This document shows positions 55,819 through 64,000 of a stretch of DNA of 64,000 bases, one piece after another. Position 1 is the stretch's first letter, and the number at the start of each line of letters is the position of its first letter. This stretch comes from Sambucus nigra. Its lineage: Eukaryota; Streptophyta; Magnoliopsida; Dipsacales; Adoxaceae. Made by a program: the position numbers and the translations under genes. The notes under the pieces were generated by a model. It ran no database searches and was not told the DNA's origin. It was given only the letters and a program-made list of their open reading frames with translations. The stretch lies in contig OX422215.1 in assembly GCA_949130495.1 (NCBI GenBank), forward strand, positions 529,711,755-529,775,754, written 5' to 3'.

Positions 55819-57558
55819 TAGAATTACTTTCACGACCAACTTACACTTGAGCCGATATAAGCATGCACTAGAGAAACTTTTAAAGTCGCGTCAAGTTTTT
55901 AGCGTTGTTGCTAACGATTTGGTTGGCATTTAGGTTAGGTCGAATTAATCAAAAATTTAACTCTAATTCTTAAAAAAAGGCCAAAAAAATCATAAAATAA
56001 AAAATTCAAAAAAATTCAAATAAAATTATATAGAATCGTTTAAATCCTTACAGGCAATCTCCTCAATCCACTCCTACCAAAATTCACGCGAATCCCGTTG
56101 TTGAGTATGATCGTGATAGCCCACACCCCCAAATGCTTTACATTTTGGGGTTCCACCTCGTACACCGCCCAACTCCATTATGAGTTCCCCGCTTAGTCAC
56201 ACACCTAGTGAGGCCAACGAGGAATTTGAATCGTTAAGAGAGAGCGTAATGTCAGATCACGTTAGTTACGGTACGGGTGAGGTTGAGTTACCATATCTCC
56301 TTATATGAGACCTCTTATATCCCAAGCGAACCCTCACTCTGGGATGCATTATATACATGTATAATGCAGGGCAATTCCGTTTTTGCATGGGTGAGTTACC
56401 AGATTCTTCCCACCTTCCCTGACTTGGAGTAAGAAAAATCATACCTCCACATCTGCGAGTTCAAAGAGGCGTGTGAAACTTTTAGCGATCAAACGTTCAC
56501 CCAAAACATCAATCGTCTAAAAAGTTTTTCCTTCTCCCTGAAGGTATTTGGCACCAAACTCAATAGGAACAAGGAGATATCTGCAAGCTAAGATTATCTT
56601 GAAATTATTTCCCCTGCATCGAACCAACCCCATAAAAGCTCAAATTCAAACGTTTAAATAACATAATAATGAGCCTTTAGATAAATGTTGTGATCGGTTT
56701 AACAAGTTTCTTAACATGTGATCACACCATGGATTTGATAAGTGGAGACTTATCTCCTTTATTCATCACACGCTCAAATTATGTTCCAAATAACTCGTGG
56801 AAACTATGTGACAAGGGCAATTTATAGTGTTGGATGAGGACAATGCCAAGGCTAATCTTAAGTATGTCGCCGAGACTACTTAAGCGTGGGACACATCCAA
56901 TCCAAATGCCCAAATCTAGCCTTAACAAATGTCCACACTTCTTTGAGTGTCTGAACTCTATCAGTTAGACAAAGAAGTCGACTTGAAACTTCAAATCAAC
57001 CATCTTGTTAAAAGACTAGAAGACGTAGTCGAATCCCGAGGAAGAGAAACATCCATCTCCACTTGAGAAGAGATAGAGGAGATGTGCGGTATTTACGAGA
57101 CGGGGCATTCAATGAAGGAATGCTCAACGATACCTGCCTACAAAGTTATGCTTCAAGAGAAAGTGGAAACAACATGGGATTTTAAGGGTAATTTTAATTC
57201 CCTTCACGGTAATTCTTATAAACCTTCGTAGAGGAACCATCCTGGTTTTAATTGTGGGTACCAACGTGCTGTGTTGAATCCTAGTTCACACATTACCCCT
57301 CCTCCACCACCGCCTCGACATCTCAAACAAGCTACACACACGCAAGCAGTGCATCCAACAACCTATATAACCCCATCATGGAGAAATATCGAGTTTACTT
57401 TGAACCAATTTATGCAAGCTCAATCGACAACCAACGCTCAAAATGCCAGAATGTTTGCCAAAATAAATGCGAATATTTCTAGATTGCAATATTCCTTGAG
57501 TGTCCAAGAGAAGGGTAAGTTTCCCGCCCAGGGCCAAAAACCCCCTCATGGTCAAAAC
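55819..57558 (+). mobile_element. Athila-type element, copy 2, interrupted by element B
   Basis: 5' LTR remnant, a degenerate primer-binding site near 55896 (TAGCGTTGTTGCTAACGA), then gag up to the insertion point at 57558. The rest is expected beyond the right LTR of element B, outside the window. Confidence 0.8.
56178..57558 (+). pseudogene. Athila-type Gag, copy 2, interrupted
   Basis: Starts MSSPLSHTPSEANEEF as in copy 1. The capsid-like block SYLHICEFKEACETF and FSFSLK is cut by a deletion of about 29 bases (near 56543) that removes the DKSKTWLRY segment. The knuckle again reads CGIYETGHSMKEC, so the Cys-to-Tyr change predates the duplication. The Pro-rich linker (HITPPPPPPRHL, 57288) is open to the point where element B begins. 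Several stops; non-functional. Confidence 0.78.
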
Positions 57559-58013
57559 TGTAACAACCCAGGTTTTCAAGTGACTATTTTATGCTATTTT
57601 GCCTGATGGGCAAATTTGTATAAAATATGAATGTTGGAGTAAATATTATTTCCCGCGAGACTTAGGGATAATATTTACTATGCTTTGTCTATTTACCATT
57701 ATGAGATGGTAAATAGTGTTATATTGTGTATCTTGCGTCGTTATGTGTAAAACGATGGTTATGACCTATATTTAAATTTGGGTATAATTAATGAATTAAA
57801 AATGAAATCGGAACGTAAAAATAGTTCACACTTTCCTGAATGCCAAAATAGGGGGTGCGATTGTTTTTAGAAGAGTCGAGATAGTCGATATAAGTGCCCA
57901 GTTGTAATTTTTGAGACTTAGGCATTTTAAGGGGTTATGACTCAATTAAGTGGTTACGAGTCATTTTAGTGGTGTATTAGCATTTAGGAGTGGGGGTTTA
58001 TATTTTTAGACCC

Positions 58014-58021
58014 TTATAAAT
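58014..58021 (+). promoter_or_regulatory. Candidate promoter TATA box of element B
   Basis: TTATAAAT followed by CCCCCACCCC and a pyrimidine-rich start region. If used, the palindrome array and the structured module lie in the transcribed leader. Confidence 0.45.
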
Positions 58022-58467
58022 CCCCCACCCCTTTTCTTTTTCTTCATTTGTGTGAGAGAAGACAAAGGAGAGAGAGAGAGAGAGAGTTGGGAGAAAGTAG
58101 AGAGAAAGTAGAGAGAAAGAGAGAAATGGGGAATTTGGGCCGGAATCCGTTGCTACCAGAGGTGTTCAGAGACTACGAACCTTGAGGCAAGTTTCTTACT
58201 TGCTAGATATTGATTTAGTGTGATAAATTGCATGTGTAGTTAAGTTTTGGGAGGTTTAAACCATAAGTGGGTTTTTGTAGATTTTGGTGTTTAATCCATT
58301 AATCTTGTGTTTTAATTTGATTTGAGGATAAATTATTAGTTGTATATGGTGTAGGAGTGGTTTGGTAGAATTAGATGTTGTTGATGTTGGGCAAAAGCAA
58401 AGATTTGGGGTTTTGGGATTTTAGGGTTTATGTAACCCGTCGCCCCAAATTGGGCAAAATCCCAGGA

Positions 58468-58627
58468 CCGAATCGATTCGGCCCTATGGGCGAATCGATT
58501 CGGATAAGGAGAGGGTTACAGGTCTTGCAGACCGAATCGATTCGGATTTAAAGCGAATCGATTCGGCAATTGCAGAAAGCCAGTTTTTGCTCACCGAATC
58601 GATTCGGCTATTTAGCGAATCGATTCG
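58468..58627 (+). repeat. Array of six CGAATCGATTCG palindromes
   Basis: Copies begin (counting from CGAATC) at 58469, 58491, 58533, 58554, 58595 and 58616. Odd copies have an ACC lead and even copies a GC lead. Each is a perfect 12-bp palindrome, 14 bp (CC...GG) in the odd copies. Confidence 0.95.
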
Positions 58628-59876
58628 GTTCCCCTGTTTTTGTGAGATTTTCTTATTTTGATTTTTCTAGCCCCTTTTTCTTTTAGGTCCAAGGCTTAGG
58701 AACCTTCCTTTGGGAAGTAATTAAGAGTCCTAGAGGGTGGTTTTGGGTAAACGAATGCCCTAGGATGATAATGGGATATTTAGGCTTACCGAGGGCTAAG
58801 TTGCGTAGGTTGATATCCGAATGATTTAGGAGATTAACCTAGAAATGAAATTTGAAGTGAAAATATTAAAGTTGAGCTTTTGAGAGACACTCCATTATGG
58901 AGACTCACTTTGAGGGTTTATGAATTATATATACCATTTGGGGATATTTTGATGGTTAGTGGCACTTTGGGGTCTTAGGTCCTTAATAAAATATGACTTA
59001 ATAAGAGTAGTATGCACCTTCTAAAAAAACTTGGTGCTTAATGACTAAATGAATGATTTTTGGAAATATAAAATATGAGTTTTCAAAAATGGAAAAATTA
59101 ATGATTTTCATAAATGATAATTTATGGATACACACCTCTCAAAATCGCTATCATAAGGGAAGTCACGCGCGTTGTGGTGAAGCCCCCTGGCTAATGATGC
59201 AGGGTGGATATAGTTCCGAGGCCATGGGAGCGCTTATGGTTGTATATTTTATGCGGGGGTAGGGAGATTTCAGGTGTGGTCTTGGATACCACGTAGGCTC
59301 ATGGCCTCTTCCCGACGTTTCGATAGGATCCCAGGTGGTCTTGGAGGCCCTGGAAGATGATAGCCATTTAGGGGCGCGCTCAGTGGGGAAACCCGGACGG
59401 GCGGTCTTAGAATCGTTATATATATATATATATGAATATAACTATTCTAAATCAAGTTGGACTTGATGTATGTAAATGCCATATAGAGCATGATGAAGTG
59501 CCATGAAGATCACGATGTAAGGCCGTAAAGAGCCTATGATGATGATCATATTCCTGATAAGGAAGATATTTTTATAAAGCGAACAATTGAGATAAATGCC
59601 TCTAGAGCATAAAAAGTATGATTATATTTCCTGATAAGGAACAAATTCATGAAATGAATTATTATATGATGAAATTAATTTGGTAAACACTTGATAAAGT
59701 GTTGTACCATTTATATGTATATTCCTAAAGATAGAATTAGGAATTGTGCCAATAGATGATGGATGGGTTTTACTTTTATAGTTTCTTTGTGTAGCTGTAG
59801 ACGTGACCTCCCACACTTATGCACACACATGTATTTATTTATTATTTCGTGCTTAGGGTCTAATGTATCTCGACTA

Positions 59877-59969
59877 TCAACCTTGCCTAAGTAGTAGTGT
59901 ATCGGGGGGGTTCCTTGTTTGGATTTCGCTTTGCGAGACACCCCACGCACGAATAGGGCATAGTGTTGA
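59877..59969 (+). other. Structured RNA module, copy in the B LTR
   Basis: Outer stem TCAAC (59877-59881) with GTTGA (59965-59969). Second stem GTGT (59897-59900) plus GGGG (59904-59907) with CCCC (59941-59944) plus ACGC (59945-59948). Inner hairpin TTTCGC (59924-59929), loop TTT, GCGAGA (59933-59938). Confidence 0.65.
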
Positions 59970-60687
59970 GACTGGGGAGAAGTTAGCCTTCTGTTCTTTC
60001 TATAACCTGAGCATCATTTATATTGCGCTAGGTTACTGCTAGAATGAGAGGTGAGGAATCTCATTATTATCTGCGAGAGATTTACGCACTTACCTGCCAT
60101 GCATTTTAGTCACATGGTAATCATATCGAACCCGGCCCTGACCGGTTTTTATATTTCCTTGTTTCTGCATTTCTTTGCCGTTACAGGTGCGCTTCCGCAT
60201 GGACATCTGTATTTACATATTCCATTCCAGTTGTCATGGAGCTACAGCATGTTGCGGATGTTGTAGGATACTTGTAGTAGACGCTCCTTTCTTTTGTACT
60301 CTAGTCATGTTCAGTACTTTTATTCGGGCGTGTTTGCCCAAGGTATTGCACTCATTTATAATATTATAAATATTGATTGTAATATTTATTATATCGTTTG
60401 TATTGGTCTGCGCACCGATAGCTTATTCGGTGATTATTTATGGTGTTGTCATACTATATTCATCGATTTTTGATACCCACCGTTTTTACAAATGGGATTG
60501 TCTAAGTGTTTCTCTTTTTCTTTTAAAATTTTTTGTTTATGGAAATCTGTTTTCTAAAATGATTGGTGGTTATCTCATACTAGTATTTTAATCGACAGTG
60601 ATGCTAAGAATGGACCATCTATGATTCCTGTGATTATTGGAGTATTGGGCAGGCCACCTATTATTTTAGTAGGCGGGTTGTCACAGA

Positions 60688-60699
60688 TGGTATCAGAGC
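60688..60699 (+). other. Primer-binding site of element B
   Basis: Exact TGGTATCAGAGC, complementary to initiator-Met tRNA, two bases after the LTR end TGTCACA. Confidence 0.9.
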
Positions 60700-62039
60700 A
60701 TTAGGTTCTAGAGTCCTTAGGAATCTGTGCGAATGTTTTCCGTCTGCTGCGTTTCTCTCTGTTTGATGTAGAGCCTTAGGAATAAGGTCGTTGAATTCTC
60801 TTGTGAGATTTCGCTCTCCTGCTATGGAATGAGAACCCCGAAGATCTTCTGCGCGATCGTGTGAGGCTTGTAAGCCGTTAGATGAAGGGCGTTGAGGAAG
60901 GCCGTGGTGGAGGCGTCGTAGGACGGGATTACTATAAGCTGTGGGCTGTGGTCGGGAATAAGGACCGCTTTGGAGGTCTCTCCCTTTGTTGCATTATTTT
61001 ATAATGCTTCCGAGACTACTAAGTACAGTGAAAATAGTTTTCCCAAGTACCGCTGCCGGTAAAGAGTGGTACTATGCTTGGGACTCCGAGCAATGTCAAT
61101 TCGGAGTTGAGAGGTTCTTTATTAGGACCACATGTTGAAGTTCGGTTGGTTAGAGGAAGTGTAACCTCGTTCGGTGAGAACGTAAGGCCCGAGAGTTTTG
61201 TCCTAGAGATGGGTATAGTCGCCTCGTTATGGTGGGGCAGAATGTTTTTGCCCGTAGAGAGAGCCTCTCAGTGGAAATGTTAGGCTCGTAAGTAAGTGTT
61301 GGAAACACTTTTGGAGAAGTAGTGTTCATGAGACCCCAATGGTGGATATCCACTCGGGGAAGGCTCGTGGAGCTAAGGTTGGGGAAGTTGGTAGAATGTT
61401 CTCCTTGCTGAAGAAGTCAAGGGAAGTGTGCGTTCTGGTCTTGTCGATTGAAGATAACAGGAAAGGATAGGACTCCTCGTTCAGTCTTTGATGGAAGTAG
61501 TTAGGTTCGGGTAAGACTAGAATGTCGTGTCTTGGAACTATCGGTAGCAGCCCCGGGAGGTTGGCTAGTATGTTGGTGGAATTCCAACTAGGGTGCGAAT
61601 GGCGCATTCCTTAGGTAGGATGGAGTAGTATTGGTGCTAGCCCTAGATTCAGGTGCGTATATCGAGCTTGTGATGGTATCGGTATGTATTTCTATATATA
61701 GTAGTAAGTATATTTATATGGCTTCCATGATAGGGGAGTTCTGTATTTTTCCTTCTCACTCGTTATGGGGCGAGTGGTGATATGTGTGGTACGTGCTACT
61801 TGTATTATATATTATACGAGTAGAAATATTCTTAGATTGGTTGGGGTGATAGCAAGCGAATATATCGTGAGGCTATCCTAGTTCTCGTTCTAGGAGGAGG
61901 ACTAGTTGTTCTATAACATCTCTCCAGGATACGGGTTGAGACTTTATAGAGGTGGTTTACGTTATGTAGATAGTTTCCTTTATTTTTGTTTTTATTTTTG
62001 TTTGCTTTGCTTGTGTATGCGATTGCCTTATCTCCATGA

Positions 62040-62128
62040 CCGGCTAGTTAAGGTGACTGTGTGGAGGGGTTCCTTGTTTGGATTTTGCTTCGGCGAGACG
62101 CTCCACGCATGAACCTTAACGATGTTGG
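62040..62128 (+). other. Structured RNA module, copy B1
   Basis: Outer stem CCGGC (62040-62044) with GTTGG (62124-62128). Second stem GTGTGGAG (62059-62066), uninterrupted, with CTCCACGC (62101-62108). Inner hairpin TTTTGC (62083-62088), UUCG tetraloop, GCGAGA (62093-62098). Confidence 0.65.
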
Positions 62129-62534
62129 GAGTGGAGAGATGTGCATTTTCTTTTCTGTTCTTTTCTTCTCTCTTTTCTTTTCTGTTGGTTAAGTGTTGGG
62201 TTGGAAGGTTTAGCTAAGAATCACGTATATGAGTGATTAAGGGCTAAGTTCATGTGCGATATATGAGCGCGATGATGGTTTTCCTCTAAATCGATGTGGG
62301 GAAGACTATGATGATGAAAGTCCGATAAGGACTTATGTTTGTGCCTTAATGAGAAGGCCATTTGTGTAGAGGTATATGTGTCTCTTGGGGTAGAGTAGTG
62401 GTGGCATCTTACTGAAAGTAAATGCCTCAGTCGATTGTTATGATAGGACTTAGACGTATATATGGAGTAGTAGAATTTCAAATTAGGATTCCGTCGATCC
62501 CGATTATGTGTCTTCGACCATTACTTCTCGACGA

Positions 62535-62627
62535 CTGACAATGCGAGGTAGTAGTGTAACGGGAGGGTTCCTTATTTGGATTTCGCTTCGGCGAGACGTC
62601 CCACGCATGAAACCGAGCTAATGTCGG
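62535..62627 (+). other. Structured RNA module, copy B2
   Basis: Outer stem CTGAC (62535-62539) with GTCGG (62623-62627). Second stem GTGT (62554-62557) plus GGGA (62561-62564) with TCCC (62599-62602) plus ACGC (62603-62606). Inner hairpin TTTCGC (62581-62586), UUCG tetraloop, GCGAGA (62591-62596). Confidence 0.65.
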
Positions 62628-63605
62628 AAGTCGGGAAAGTTCTTGGACACTAGGGATATTTAGTATTATACTTATACGACTAGGTTAGGATAGATAGATT
62701 GACCTTAGTATTCTTAGGATGCTAGGCCCTTAGGGCATGCGGCGTTAGTTTAGGAAGATGGTTGGGAGTTGACCACAATAAGTTGTGGGTTAACTCTAAG
62801 TAGGATTTGGTCCCTAGACGACAAGTATGGGATTTTGATCTCGTTAGGATGTTTCCTTTCGCTAAGGCAATGCGGATGGGAGTAGTATAGGCGCCGAGTA
62901 GATACCGTCTTAGAGTTTATTCGTGGCATCGAATGCCAAGTGGAGTGAGCTTCACCGAGACGAGACATTCGTGTCAAGGTATAGGTAAAGTCTCCAGGAA
63001 GAATGGGGAACCGTTAGGATTTGGGGTATATCCTACCACCCGGAGTGGAGCGGTGGATTTGATTTAAAGGAGAGATCGGAGTAGTAGTTTTTATGGATCG
63101 AATTTCCGTGTAATAGTTCGGATCGTTTTTGATAAACGTTAGGCCGTGCATAGCCTAGTGTAGATGGAAATATGCCTTGTCTACTCGTTGGAATGGAAAC
63201 AGTGAATAGTATATTCCTGGGACTGGGAGTGGTCCGGAAACCTTCCTTTAGTTTGGGCTCAGTGAGCAAGTAGGATCTTGAGGGTACACCAACGCGAATA
63301 GGAGTAAGTAGTGTTGGGGTTAACGATTATAAGTTAGTGTGGTTATTCTCTAGTAGAGGTATAACGTGTTTCGGAAAGTAAGGCAATTAGTGTCGAGCTT
63401 GTTCGGGTATCTACTCCCGTAGTTGAAGGGTAGGATCGATAGTTTTTGAGATCGATAGCGATGACCTTAGTCTGAGTCCTACGGGGACATCTCTATTCGG
63501 GGGTTTGCTAGTATGATAGCACGGTTTTATTATAGTTTACCCTTTTTATGGTTATGGGTTACGCCTGAATTTTGAGGGCAAAATTCCCCTTTAAGGGGGG
63601 GAGTA

Positions 63606-64000
63606 TGTAACAACCCAGGTTTTCAAGTGACTATTTTATGCTATTTTGCCTGATGGGCAAATTTTTATAAAATATGAATGTTGGAGTAAATATTATTTCT
63701 CGCGAGACTTAGGGATAATATTTACTATGCTTTGTCTATTTACCGTTATGAGAAGGTAAATAGTGTTATATTGTGTATCTTGCGTCGTTATGTGTAAAAC
63801 GACGGTTATGACCTATATTTAAATTTGGGTATAATTAATGAATTAAAAATGAAATCGGAACGTAAAAATAGTTCACACTTTCCCGAAAGCCAAAATAGGG
63901 GGTGCGGTTGTTTTTAGAAGAGTCGAGATAGTCGATATAAGTGCCCAGTTGTAATTTTTGAGACTTAGGCATTTTAAGGGGTTATGACTCAATTAAGTGG
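63606..64000 (+). repeat. 3' LTR of element B, first 395 bases
   Basis: Begins TGTAACAACCCAGG directly after the purine tract; differs from the 5' LTR at about 8 positions, mostly transitions. Continues beyond the window. Confidence 0.92.

Larger units (their letters stand above)
46246..57558. repeat. Segmental duplication, copy 2
   Basis: Colinear with copy 1 from the shared start ATTTGTTCAAGACTCC to within Athila gag, where element B interrupts it. Lacks the Tat insertion (empty site ATACAGACTCACC near 50542) and about 1.8 kb at 49197. Element boundaries, nesting and the X/Athila deletion junction are all shared with copy 1, so the complex was assembled before it was duplicated. Confidence 0.85.
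57559..60685 (+). repeat. 5' LTR of element B
   Basis: Ends TGTAACA and TGTCACA. Holds a candidate TATA box (58014), a GA-rich leader (58065-58130), a six-palindrome array (58468-58627) and one copy of the structured module (59877-59969). Short ORFs inside have no recognisable domain. Confidence 0.88.
60700..63605 (+). other. Non-coding interior of element B
   Basis: 2.9 kb with no ORF over 100 codons and no gag or pol signature in any frame. Holds two copies of the structured module and the terminal purine tract AAGGGGGGGAG (63592-63602). Colinear with the interior of element A, so it is a conserved non-coding interior rather than a random deletion product. Confidence 0.75.
57559..64000 (+). 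mobile_element. Element B: LARD-like non-autonomous Tekay/Del-type LTR element
   Basis: 5' LTR 57559-60685 (3127 bp), primer-binding site 60688-60699, interior 60686-63605 (2920 bp), then the 3' LTR from 63606. The interior ends GAGGGCAAAATTCCCCTTTAAGGGGGGGAG, the usual end of Tekay/Del elements, in which the purine tract lies directly before TGTAACA. No gag or pol is readable, as in large retrotransposon derivatives (LARDs). The two LTRs differ at about 8 of the first 395 bases. Inserted in Athila gag after GTCAAAAC (candidate target duplication AAAAC, 57554-57558). Confidence 0.85.

Noticed and set aside
61074..61283. Short ORFs in the interior of element B
   Set aside because: All are under 95 codons, lack recognisable motifs and are not shared with element A; consistent with chance.

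Overview
This is a eudicot-type nuclear plant sequence made almost entirely of nested LTR retrotransposons, with one host gene. The case for a plant rests on four things: Ty3/gypsy elements of Tat, Athila and Tekay/Del character; Ty1/copia elements primed by initiator-Met tRNA; an R2R3-MYB gene of the DUO1 (MYB125) type; and widespread C-to-T decay. I saw no tRNA, rRNA, CRISPR or bacterial features.

Layout. 1-1364 (-): 5' end of a gypsy element. 1370-4648 (+): a Tekay/Del-like non-coding element (A). 4649-5866 (-): the 3' end of a copia element (Z'). 5867-29529: copy 1 of a segmental duplication. 29530-34774 (+): the rest of an Athila-type element. 34775-37986 (+): copia element Z. 39170-40070 (+): a copia reverse-transcriptase pseudogene. 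41399-43966 (-): the DUO1-like MYB gene, with transposon debris in intron 1. 44452-46100: tandem and interspersed repeats. 46246-57558: copy 2 of the duplication. 57559-64000 (+): a LARD-like element (B) with LTRs of about 3.1 kb and a non-coding interior.

The duplication. Both copies contain, in the same order and with the same breakpoints: a truncated gypsy LTR plus gag (+); copia element X (-); copia element Y (-) nested inside X; and an Athila element (+) joined to X at a shared deletion junction. Copy 1 alone carries a 10.7-kb Tat element (11963-22691) inside Y. Copy 2 alone carries LARD B inside Athila gag. The two copies differ by roughly 8% in a stretch I aligned by eye. The LTR pairs differ by about 5% (Tat) and 2% (B). 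The inferred order is duplication, then Tat, then B.

Most interesting signals. (1) A 89-93 nt module occurs five times in elements A and B. It folds into the same nested stems each time, with compensatory changes. (2) Elements X and Y have no pol and carry complementary halves of one copia Gag; element Z still shows those halves joined. (3) The B LTR carries six CGAATCGATTCG palindromes in three pairs, spaced 21-22 and 62-64 bp. (4) The Tat element carries an antisense gene with two frame-preserving introns, plus a second antisense ORF broken only by six Gln-to-stop-type changes. (5) The DUO1-like gene keeps its miR159 complementary site but has lost a conserved DNA-contact lysine and most of its C-terminus.
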